From: an uncultured Oscillibacter sp.
GTDB lineage: Bacteria; Bacillota; Clostridia; Oscillospirales; Oscillospiraceae
Direction: 5' to 3'
Assembly (NCBI RefSeq): GCF_910579365.1
Contig: NZ_CAJTUX010000007.1
Coordinates: 5,876 to 69,875, forward strand
Length of the DNA stretch: 64,000 bases
Shown: in pieces, positions 1 to 6,226 of the stretch
How positions within the stretch are numbered: position 1 is the stretch's first letter
How the letters are laid out: every line of letters begins with the position of its first letter
Position numbers and translations under genes: made by a program
The notes under the pieces: generated by a model
What the model saw: only the letters and a program-made list of their open reading frames with translations
Told to the model about the DNA's origin: nothing
Databases searched by the model: none

Positions 1-350
1 GGGGAGAGAATGTCCTGCACCCGCTGCAAAATCATGTCCATGGTCAAGGGGAAGAAATTGGCGGCGGCCAGGTTGGGCGGGAGGCTCTCCAGGGATGTGA
101 AGAGGCGGAGCCGCCTGCCGCTGTCCCGCTTGTACTGGCGGATTTTGTTCTTCAGAATTTCCATCAGGCAGGCGTCCGGGGCCTCATGCTCCCGGAGCAG
201 GTCGGCCCGCAGCAGCGCGGTGAGAAAGGTGTCCTGCACGACTTCTTCCGCCACGAAGCGGTCGTGTACTTGGGCGACGGCGTAAATTTGCAGCTTGTTG
301 AAGTTGCGGGAAAATAAGTCCTCGAAAAACGAATCCTTCTTTGCCAACAA
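1..350 (-). CDS. ECF-like RNA polymerase sigma factor, N-terminal part (runs off the window)
   Basis: Reading from a TTG at 350, about 116 codons stay open to the window edge, so the C-terminus is missing. An AAGGAGG lies 8 bases upstream of the TTG; no ATG fits. The peptide has the look of sigma-70 region 2: residues such as NFNKLQIYAVAQVHDRF and VAEEVVQDTFL match the region 2.1-2.4 pattern of ECF factors, which bind core polymerase and the -10 element. A TATAAT promoter lies upstream on the same strand. Region 4 and any anti-sigma partner would be outside the window. The family call is by motif only; the regulon is unknown. Confidence 0.7.
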   Translation of the reverse strand, partial: MLAKKDSFFEDLFSRNFNKLQIYAVAQVHDRFVAEEVVQDTFLTALLRADLLREHEAPDACLMEILKNKIRQYKRDSGRRLRLFTSLESLPPNLAAANFFPLTMDMILQRVQDILS

Positions 351-460
351 GACCAAACCCTCCTTGGCTGTATTTCCATATCGGAAGCGCGCCGGAAAGC
401 GCCGCCGGGGGCGGCGTCTGCCTGGAGCGGATGACGCTCTCCGGGCGAAAAAGTGTGGAA

Positions 461-489
461 ATTATACCATGGATTTGAAAATACCGCAA
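461..489 (-). promoter_or_regulatory. Promoter for the sigma-factor gene
   Basis: On the minus strand, TTGCGG (489-484) is followed after 17 bases by TATAAT (466-461), about 110 bases before the TTG start at 350. The rest of 351-636 shows no convincing gene. Confidence 0.6.
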
Positions 490-636
490 TATTTTTCCAG
501 AAAGCGGAAAAGCGGGAGGGCTGGTTTTTCCCCGGCGGCGGGGCGCGGAAGGAACGAAAAAAGGGTCCGCAAACCATTGAATTTCAACAGCTCGCGGGCC
601 CCTGCCGGCGGAAGACGGGGAGCGCCTCTTCGGCGC

Positions 637-822
637 TCATGCCTCCGCTTCCTCCTGGAGGAAGGCGTCGTCAGGCGCCTCGGTGAGGAACAGGTCCTCG
701 GTCTCCCGCTGGGCCAGCTTCAAGATTCGTTTGGCGTTTCCGAAATTCTGCCTCTCCAGCTGTTGGAGCGCGTCGGTGATGGAGTTAAACAGCATGGTGT
801 AGAGCTTTTGATAGTTTTCCAT
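637..822 (-). CDS. Small conserved-looking hypothetical protein (61 aa)
   Basis: The start ATG at 822 is chosen because GAAGGAGAGA precedes it; an in-frame ATG at 849 lacks such a site. The product is 61 residues, soluble and acidic at the C-terminus (ending LQEEAEA), probably all-helical: MENYQKLYTMLFNSITDAL then ALQQLERQNFGNAKRILKLA with heptad-like spacing. I recognise no named domain and assign no function. It points the same way as the sigma-factor gene but the 286-base gap with a separate promoter argues against a shared operon. A short hairpin (GAGCGCC/GGCGCTC) overlaps the stop codon. Confidence 0.6.
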   Translation of the reverse strand: MENYQKLYTMLFNSITDALQQLERQNFGNAKRILKLAQRETEDLFLTEAPDDAFLQEEAEA

Positions 823-906
823 ATGTCTTATTCTCTCCTTCATACACATTGTTATAGTTTTACAGATATCTACATAATATATAAATAATGAATCTAAATA
901 TGCGAA

Positions 907-935
907 ATGTCAAGAAGGTATATTCTTGTTACAAT
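907..935 (+). promoter_or_regulatory. Promoter with palindromic operator in its spacer
   Basis: ATGTCA (907-912) and TACAAT (930-935) are 17 bases apart. The spacer holds CAAGAA-GGTATA-TTCTTG (911-928), a palindrome with 6-bp arms and a natural position for an autorepressor. The downstream gene encodes an HTH protein, so autoregulation is a reasonable inference. Confidence 0.5.
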
Positions 936-957
936 AACTCTCAAAGGGGAGAGGCGC

Positions 958-1236
958 ATGGATGAGATCAAAAGCATCGTTAGATACCGCATTGGAGAAT
1001 ATGGTAAGGTGATTGTGAAGCTGGCAAAGGTTGTCGACAGCCGGGGAATTACACGTAATCGTCTGGCAACTTTGACAGGCGTCCAATATTCCATTATTGA
1101 CCGCTATTATAAAGGAAAGCGAATTGAAATGGTGGACCTGGACTTTCTGGCGAAGGTCTGCTATGTGCTGGACTGCCGGATCGACGACCTGCTGGAATAC
1201 CGGAAGCCGGAGGAAACAGGCGAGGTCCCCGAATAG
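958..1236 (+). CDS. Cro/CI-type helix-turn-helix regulator
   Basis: A 92-residue protein consisting almost only of a helix-turn-helix domain of the Cro/C1 (HTH_26-like) type: residues about 22-80 carry VVDSRGITRNRLATLTGV, then YSIIDRYYKGKRIEMVDLDFLAKVCYVL, ending with the typical RIDDLLEY. Such short proteins are usually DNA-binding repressors, often autoregulatory. The ATG at 958 follows AGGGGAGAGGCGC; upstream in-frame codons have no ribosome site. Its promoter contains a palindrome at 911-928. The stop lies 15 bases from the convergent dinB stop. The target genes are unknown. Confidence 0.8.
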   Translation: MDEIKSIVRYRIGEYGKVIVKLAKVVDSRGITRNRLATLTGVQYSIIDRYYKGKRIEMVDLDFLAKVCYVLDCRIDDLLEYRKPEETGEVPE

Positions 1237-1250
1237 GGGACCTCGTCCGC

Positions 1251-2465
1251 TCATTTTTGAAAGCTGCCGCCGCCGCTGTCCTCCGGCTTCGCCGTGCCGA
1301 AGGCGATGGCCCCGCCGCCGTACTTCCGCCGGATGCCGTCCATGGCGGCCTCCAGCCGTTCCTGCCGCTCCCGGCCTTCTCCGGCGGCGAAGAGGTTTGT
1401 CTGCTCATAGGTCTCGCTCTCCGGCGTCAGGTAAATGGCCGTCACCGTCAGGGCCCGGATGGGGCTTGGCGGCTGCCACAGCTCCTCCGTCAGCGCCAGG
1501 GCGGCGGCGGAGATGTCCCGAATCAGATGGGTGGGGGCGGACAGCTGGCGCTGGCGGGAGCGGTCGCGAAAGGCCGGGTCCCGGACGGTGACGTGGACCC
1601 CTCCGGCGTAGAGCCCCGCCCGGCGGAGGCGGCTGGCCACGCTGTCCGCCAGCAGGGCGATTCCCGCCGTCACCTGGGCCCGGGTGGTGAGGTTTTTGGG
1701 GAAGGTGGAGCCGTTTCCAACGGACTTCACCGTCTCCGGCTCGTGGCGGGAGCGCACCGGCTCCCGGTCCAGGCCGTTGGCGTAGTCGTGGAGCTGGCCC
1801 CCCAGCTTGCCCATCAGGTCCTCCAGCATGGACCGGGGGCAGGCCGCCAGCTGGCCGATGGTCCGGACGCCATACTGCCCCAGGAGCTTCCGCGCCGCGT
1901 CCCCCACGTAGAGCATGTCCCCCGCCGGAAGGGGCCAGACCATCTCTTTCCAGCTCTCCCGGGAGATGACGGTGGTGGCGTCGGGTTTTTTATAGTCGCT
2001 GCCCAGCTTGGCGAAGACCTTGTTGAAGGAGACCCCCACGGAGAGTGTCAGCCCCAGCTCCCGCCGCACCCGCTCGCGGAGGGTGTCCGCCAAAGCCGCG
2101 CCGTCCATGCCGAAGAGATGGAGGGTGTGGGTCACGTCCAGCCAGCTCTCGTCGATGCCGAAGGGCTCCGCCAGGTCGGTGTATTCGTCGTAAATGGCGT
2201 TGACCTTCTGGGAGTACTCCCGGTAGAGCTGGTGGTGAGGCGGCAGGAGAATCAGCTCCGGACACTTCTTCCTCGCCTGCCAGATGGTCTCCGCCGTCTG
2301 AACGCCGAAGCGCTTGGCGGGGTCGTTCTTGGCCAGAATGATCCCGTGGCGGGAGGAGGGGTCCCCGCAGACGGCCACGGGGAGCTTGCGGAGCTCCGGG
2401 CGGCGCAAAAGCTCCACCGAGGCGTAGAAGCTGTTCAGGTCGCAGTGGAGCACGACGCGGTCCAT
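1251..2465 (-). CDS. dinB: Y-family DNA polymerase (DNA polymerase IV type)
   Basis: A 404-residue translesion polymerase that copies damaged templates. The catalytic metal ligands are visible: D9 in HCDLNSFYASVE, and D105/E106 in PFGIDESWLDV, followed by the little-finger region. The length is normal for DinB. The start at 2465 is preferred over an in-frame codon at 2501 because GGAAGGAGG sits just upstream of MDRVVLHCD. The spacing of the C-terminal part is typical, but I see no clear beta-clamp motif. A LexA-box-like sequence lies in the promoter, consistent with SOS control. The related UvrX/YqjW subgroup cannot be excluded. Confidence 0.92.
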   Translation of the reverse strand: MDRVVLHCDLNSFYASVELLRRPELRKLPVAVCGDPSSRHGIILAKNDPAKRFGVQTAETIWQARKKCPELILLPPHHQLYREYSQKVNAIYDEYTDLAEPFGIDESWLDVTHTLHLFGMDGAALADTLRERVRRELGLTLSVGVSFNKVFAKLGSDYKKPDATTVISRESWKEMVWPLPAGDMLYVGDAARKLLGQYGVRTIGQLAACPRSMLEDLMGKLGGQLHDYANGLDREPVRSRHEPETVKSVGNGSTFPKNLTTRAQVTAGIALLADSVASRLRRAGLYAGGVHVTVRDPAFRDRSRQRQLSAPTHLIRDISAAALALTEELWQPPSPIRALTVTAIYLTPESETYEQTNLFAAGEGRERQERLEAAMDGIRRKYGGGAIAFGTAKPEDSGGGSFQK

Positions 2466-2496
2466 GGGGCGGCCTCCTTCCGGTTTGAGTGGCTTT

Positions 2497-2525
2497 ATCA
2501 TAGCACATCCGTTCGGCTTTGAAAA
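2497..2525 (-). promoter_or_regulatory. dinB promoter with LexA-box-like sequence
   Basis: On the minus strand TTTTCA (2525-2520) and TATGAT (2502-2497) are 17 bases apart. Between them (2515-2502) lies CGAACGGATGTGCT, close to the Gram-positive LexA box CGAAC-N4-GTTCG with two mismatches in the right arm. Confidence 0.5.
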
Positions 2526-2539
2526 GAAAAAATTAGGGC

Positions 2540-2568
2540 TTGCATTTTCCCCGCCGCCGTCGTATACT
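2540..2568 (+). promoter_or_regulatory. Promoter of the FMN riboswitch/ribU transcript
   Basis: TTGCAT (2540-2545), 17-base spacer, TATACT (2563-2568), placing the transcript start about 20 bases before the riboswitch. Confidence 0.7.
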
Positions 2569-2596
2569 AGCCTCAGGAAACGAAACTGAATACTTT

Positions 2597-2719
2597 GTCT
2601 TCAGGGCGGGGCGCAATTCCCCACTGGCGGTACAGTCCGCGACCGGAGGCCGTTTTTCGGCCCCCGCTGACCCGGTGAAACTCCGGGACCAACAGTTACA
2701 GTCTGGATGGAAGAAGATG
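2597..2719 (+). promoter_or_regulatory. FMN riboswitch (RFN element)
   Basis: The leader shows the conserved RFN blocks in order: CTTCAGGGCGGGG, then AATTCCCCACTGGCGGTA, the CCGCGA/CCGGAGGCC arm, GACCCGGTGAAACTCCGGGA, CAACAGTTACAGTCTGGATG and the closing GAAGAAGATGA. P1 pairs GTCTTC (2597-2602) with GAAGAT (2713-2718). The element binds flavin mononucleotide. Downstream, GCGCGCA-GTC-TGCGCGC (2734-2750) followed by TTCTTT is a likely termination or sequestering hairpin, so FMN should lower ribU expression. Confidence 0.95.
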
Positions 2720-2825
2720 AGTGCGGCTTGGCCGCGCGCAGTCTGCGCGCTTCTTTGCTGCTTGTTCACCTTGGAGAAGTCAAAGGATCCAGGGTGTTTT
2801 CAAGTATGTAAAGGAGTGTTTTTTC

Positions 2826-3524
2826 ATGTCCAACTTCGAATCCAACGCCGTCTCCGCCGCCCGTCCCCGGGTCACTGTCAAGACCGTCACGTCCCTTGCC
2901 ATGCTCACCGCGCTGACCTACCTGGCCATGCTCATCAGCAACCTGCTGCCCAAGGTGGCGGGCTTCCTGCAAATGGAGATCAAGGGCACCGTCATTGCCA
3001 TCGGCGGCTTCCTCTTCGGCCCCCTGTCCGCCGCCGTCATTTCCATCGTGGTGGCGTTTATCGAGATGTTCACCGTCAGCGACACGGGCATCATCGGCTG
3101 CGTCATGAACCTGCTGGCGGCCTGCGCCTTCGCCTGCCCCGCCGCGTTTCTTTACCAGAAGATGCGCTCCCGGAAGGGCGCGGTTATCGGCCTCAGCGTG
3201 GGCATCGTCACGTTGACGGTGGTGATGCTCCTGTGGAACTACCTCATTACCCCCATTTACATGCACATGGACCGTTCCGTCGTGGCCGCCATGCTGCCCA
3301 CGGTCTTCCTCCCCTTCAACCTGGTGAAGGGCGGGCTGAACATGGCCCTGACCCTGATTCTCTACAAGCCCGTGGTCACCGCCCTGCGAAAGGCCCGGCT
3401 GGCCCCCGAGCGGGAGGGAATGGCCTCCGGCGGGGACCGCTTTGACGCGGGCTTCCTGCTGTTCTCCCTGGCGCTGCTGGTCACCTTCGCCCTGCTGGTG
3501 CTGGTGCTGGCGGGGAAAATCTGA
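2826..3524 (+). CDS. ribU: Riboflavin transporter, ECF S component RibU
   Basis: A 232-residue membrane protein with about six hydrophobic segments, the pattern of a substrate-binding S component of an energy-coupling factor transporter. The N-terminal region reads VKTVTSLAMLTALTYLAMLI and later KGTVIAIGGFLFGPLSAAVI, typical of the RibU/ECF_trnsprt family, and a loop contains WNYLITPIYM as in RibU. The ATG at 2826 follows AAAGGAGTG. The shared ATPase/T module is not in the window and is presumably encoded elsewhere. The upstream FMN riboswitch strongly supports riboflavin as substrate. The last ~35 residues add an extra hydrophobic helix ending in VLVLAGKI. Confidence 0.93.
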   Translation: MSNFESNAVSAARPRVTVKTVTSLAMLTALTYLAMLISNLLPKVAGFLQMEIKGTVIAIGGFLFGPLSAAVISIVVAFIEMFTVSDTGIIGCVMNLLAACAFACPAAFLYQKMRSRKGAVIGLSVGIVTLTVVMLLWNYLITPIYMHMDRSVVAAMLPTVFLPFNLVKGGLNMALTLILYKPVVTALRKARLAPEREGMASGGDRFDAGFLLFSLALLVTFALLVLVLAGKI

Positions 3525-3569
3525 GGATACGGCCGCAAAGGGCAGAGCATCCTTTTTAAAGAAAAGGCT

Positions 3570-3950
3570 TGCGAAGAGGTGGGCCAATGGCGATGTATAC
3601 GGACCTTGCGGTCTTGCAGGAGAAATACCGGAAGATCATGGCGCGGATCTGCTGGCGGTGTGCAAGGGCTATCCCAAAGACAAGAAATACGTGCTGGGGG
3701 GTGCGGCCCTTCCGCACCTATGCCCACGGTCTTTACTGCCTTGCCCGGCTTCTGCTGCCAGAGGACAAATTTCAGGCCCTCGAAATGCCGAAATACAACA
3801 ATTTCCTTCCTGCATTCGCCCTGTGCGGCGGGAGCATTGCCATATAGACCGGTCTCTCCCATGGGCATGTTCTTCGAACGTGTCATAGCGGGGTTACACA
3901 GGAGAAAAGGGCAAGGCAAACCACGCGGTTTGCCTTGCCCTTGACTTTTT
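3570..3950 (+). ncRNA. Putative structured non-coding RNA with intrinsic terminator
   Basis: No plausible protein fits here. Instead a set of strictly nested helices can be read by eye: ATGGCGATG (3587-3595) with 3835-3843; TGCAGG (3615-3620) with 3809-3814 and GAAAT (3622-3626) with 3801-3805; CTGGCGG (3652-3658) with 3755-3761; GCAAGG (3662-3667) with 3738-3744; AAAGAC (3676-3681) with 3729-3734; CGTG (3690-3693) with 3725-3728; and GTGCGG/CCGCAC (3701-3717) at the tip. A small GGACC-TTGC-GGTCT hairpin (3601-3614) sits on the 5' side and another (about 3863-3885) on the 3' side. A 16-bp perfect terminator closes the locus. The class is unassigned: raiA, 6S or a new family are possible; tmRNA, RNase P and SRP signatures were not seen. 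No clear promoter was found, so it may be transcribed with ribU. The 5' end is approximate. Confidence 0.6.
3907..3950 (+). terminator. Strong intrinsic terminator
   Basis: A perfect 16-bp stem (3907-3922 with 3927-3942, loop ACGC) is followed by GACTTTTT. It ends the structured RNA locus and separates it from the DtxR-type regulator. Confidence 0.92.
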
Positions 3951-4037
3951 GACAAGGTCTGATTCTTCCGGTTCCGCCCGTTTTAGCCAAAACAGGAAAA
4001 TATTTCAAAAAAAGTCGAAAGCTGTGACAAAAGCTAC

Positions 4038-4066
4038 TTGTATTTTCTGGAAGGGTTTGTTATCAT
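4038..4066 (+). promoter_or_regulatory. Promoter of the DtxR/MntR-type gene
   Basis: TTGTAT (4038-4043), 17-base spacer, TATCAT (4061-4066), 33 bases before the start codon. Confidence 0.7.
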
Positions 4067-4098
4067 AGTAAAATTAAGCGGAAGGGGGGCACGTTGTT

Positions 4099-4470
4099 TT
4101 GGTCATTCACGAATCCGCAGAAGACTATCTGGAATCCATACTCATCATCCAGGAGCAGTCCGGGCAGGTCCGCTCCATCGACGTGGTGAACAAGCTGGGG
4201 TATTCCAAGCCCAGCGTCAGCATCGCCATGAAAAAGCTGCGGGAGAGCGGCTATATCACCATGGCCGGGGACGGGAACATCAGCTTGACCGAAAGTGGCA
4301 TGGAAATTGCCAGCCGCATCTATCGCCGTCACAGGACCATCACCCGGCTCTTTGAGCTGATGGGCGTCTCCCCGGAACAGGCCGCGCTGGACGCCTGCAA
4401 GGTGGAGCATGACCTCAGCGAAGAGACCTTCGCGCGCATCTGCGCCTATGTGGAGGACCGGCCCCAGTAA
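4099..4470 (+). CDS. Metal-dependent transcriptional regulator, DtxR/MntR family
   Basis: A 123-residue regulator with an N-terminal winged helix (residues about 5-65, SAEDYLESILIIQEQ and SKPSVSIAMKKLRESGYI) and a dimerisation/metal domain. It has no C-terminal SH3 domain, as in MntR. Candidate metal ligands are D9, E12, H78, C100, E103 and H104. C100 stands where B. subtilis MntR has E99 and where DtxR has its cysteine, while D9 is MntR-like, so Fe versus Mn specificity is unclear. The start is TTG at 4099 after GAAGGGGGG; no ATG fits. It has its own promoter. mntP lies 32 kb away and is a possible target, but no binding site was identified. Confidence 0.85.
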   Translation: MVIHESAEDYLESILIIQEQSGQVRSIDVVNKLGYSKPSVSIAMKKLRESGYITMAGDGNISLTESGMEIASRIYRRHRTITRLFELMGVSPEQAALDACKVEHDLSEETFARICAYVEDRPQ

Positions 4471-4505
4471 TCCAGGTCCGGCCAGCGGCCCAGGCGGATG
4501 GGAGA

Positions 4506-4537
4506 TTTCCGGCATTTTGTCCAAAAAATGCCGGAAA
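4506..4537. repeat. Inverted repeat after the regulator gene
   Basis: TTTCCGGCATTTT (4506-4518) and AAAATGCCGGAAA (4525-4537) form a 13-bp stem with a 6-base loop. It lacks a good U-run on either side, so it is only a possible terminator. Confidence 0.5.
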
Positions 4538-4555
4538 ACTTCTATGCCATGGGGC

Positions 4556-4584
4556 TTGTATTCCCGAGAAGTTTTCGATACAAT
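4556..4584 (+). promoter_or_regulatory. Promoter of the ssnA-ygfK transcript
   Basis: TTGTAT (4556-4561), 17-base spacer, TACAAT (4579-4584). It gives a leader of about 150 bases before ssnA. Confidence 0.72.
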
Positions 4585-4590
4585 GATACA

Positions 4591-4710
4591 TACTAAGCAA
4601 GGATGGATGGCTGCAACGGAGTGCCGCGCGCACGGGCCCGCACCTGTCTTTCCATGCGGGGCCGATGGGTGTTTCAAATCCAAGTGGATTTGGGGCGCCT
4701 TTCTTTTTAT
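4591..4710 (+). promoter_or_regulatory. Structured leader with attenuator terminator upstream of ssnA
   Basis: Between the promoter and ssnA lie a hairpin pairing CCCGCA with TGCGGG (about 4634-4663) and then a terminator: 4668-4681 pairs with 4686-4699 over 14 positions including four G-U pairs, loop AAGT, followed by TTTCTTTTT (4700-4708). A terminator placed between promoter and gene implies conditional read-through, so the leader is a riboswitch or other attenuator. The ligand is unknown; molybdenum/tungsten cofactor or a purine would suit the genes. The pattern does not obviously match classes I can recite. Confidence 0.65.
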
Positions 4711-4742
4711 CCAAAAATTCTATATTAAGGAGGAATTTCACC

Positions 4743-6086
4743 ATGATCCTGCTGGCAAACGGCAAGCTCATCACACGGAACCCCGAGGGCGCGGGTTTCC
4801 TGCCCGACGGCGGCGTTGTCACCGACGGAGGCAAAATCGTGGAGGTCGGCGAGACCGCCGCGCTGAAGGCGAAGTACCCCCAGGCCGAGTTCGTGGACGC
4901 CAGAGGCGGCGTCATTATGCCCGGTCTCATCAACGCCCACACCCACATCTATTCCGCCCTGGCGAGGGGGCTCTCCATCAACGGCTACGCGCCCACCAAT
5001 TTCTTTGAGGTGCTGGACGGCCAGTGGTGGTACATTGACCGCCACCTGGACCTGGCGGCCACCCGGGCCAGCGCCCAGGCCCTGGTCATCGACTCCATCA
5101 AGCAGGGCGTCACCACCATCTTCGACCATCACGCCTCCTTCTGCGAGATTCCCGGCTCCCTGATGAAGATTGCCGAGGTCACGCAGGAGATGGGCATGCG
5201 GGCCTGCCTGTGCTATGAGGTCAGCGACCGGGACGGGGAGGAGAAGTCCATCCAGTCTGTCCAGGAGAACCAGGATTTCATCGACTACTGCGATAGCCAC
5301 CCCAGCGACATGCTCAAGGCCATGTTCGGCGGGCACGCCCTCTTCACCATCTCCGACAAGACCTTTGACCGCATGAACGCCGCAAACGCCGGCCGGGTGG
5401 GCTATCACATCCATGTGTCCGAGGGCATGAACGACGTCTATGATTCCCTCCAGAACTACGGCCGCCGTCCGGTCCAGCGGCTCCAGGACCACGGGATTCT
5501 CGGCCCCAAGACCATTCTGGGCCACTGCATCCACGTGAACACCGCGGAGATGGACATCATCAAGGCCACGGACACCATGTGCGTCAACAACCCCGAGAGC
5601 AACATGGGAAATGCCGTGGGCTGCTCCCCGGTGCTTCAGCTCTATAAAAAGGGCATCCTGGTGGGCCTGGGCACCGACGCCTACACCAACGACATGCTGG
5701 AGAGCATCAAGGCGGCCCTGACCATCCAGCGGCACAACGCCTGCCTCCCCGGCGTGGCCTGGTGCGAGGTGACGGACATGCTCTTCAAGAACAACGCCAA
5801 GATGGCAATGCGGGCCGGGTTCCCGGAGATGGGCGTTTTGAAGGCCGGGGCTGCGGCGGATGTGATCGTCATGGACTACAAGCCCTTCACGCCGTTCTCC
5901 GACGCCAACATTGACGGGCACATGCTCTTCGGCATGACGGGCCGCCAGTGCCAGACCACCATGATCAACGGCAAGATTCTGATGAAGGACCGGGTTCTCA
6001 CGGAGATGGATGAGGAGGCTGTCAACGCCCGGATTCTGGAGGTCTCCAAGAAGCTGTGGGGGACGCTGAACCACTGCGAATATTAA
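4743..6086 (+). CDS. ssnA: SsnA-type amidohydrolase
   Basis: A 447-residue member of the metal-dependent amidohydrolase superfamily (TIM barrel with bound metal). Visible motifs are the HxH pair in NAHTHIYSALARG, then GYHIHVSEG, LGHCIHVNTAEMD and the late aspartate in GLGTDAYTNDM. These place it with the SsnA/chlorohydrolase branch that acts on cyclic amidines. SsnA is encoded next to ygfK in E. coli and in the gut-bacterial gene cluster reported for anaerobic uric acid breakdown. The ATG at 4743 follows TAAGGAGGAATTTCACC. It is followed 140 bases later by ygfK, probably on the same transcript. The exact substrate is not certain. Confidence 0.9.
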   Translation: MILLANGKLITRNPEGAGFLPDGGVVTDGGKIVEVGETAALKAKYPQAEFVDARGGVIMPGLINAHTHIYSALARGLSINGYAPTNFFEVLDGQWWYIDRHLDLAATRASAQALVIDSIKQGVTTIFDHHASFCEIPGSLMKIAEVTQEMGMRACLCYEVSDRDGEEKSIQSVQENQDFIDYCDSHPSDMLKAMFGGHALFTISDKTFDRMNAANAGRVGYHIHVSEGMNDVYDSLQNYGRRPVQRLQDHGILGPKTILGHCIHVNTAEMDIIKATDTMCVNNPESNMGNAVGCSPVLQLYKKGILVGLGTDAYTNDMLESIKAALTIQRHNACLPGVAWCEVTDMLFKNNAKMAMRAGFPEMGVLKAGAAADVIVMDYKPFTPFSDANIDGHMLFGMTGRQCQTTMINGKILMKDRVLTEMDEEAVNARILEVSKKLWGTLNHCEY

Positions 6087-6226
6087 AGAGGGGACTTCGC
6101 CCCCCTTTAGATTTCCCCGCCAGTCTGCGGACCGGTGGGCGCGCCCAAGGCGCGCAGGTCGAGGGATTTTTGTGACGCGCATGTCGCCGCAAACATGATT
6201 TCATATATTCTAAGGAGGAAAACCAA

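Noticed and set aside
3569..3847. Open frame of 92 codons in the structured RNA locus, and long antisense frames across it
   Set aside because: No ribosome site or family resemblance; the sequence is better explained by nested RNA helices.
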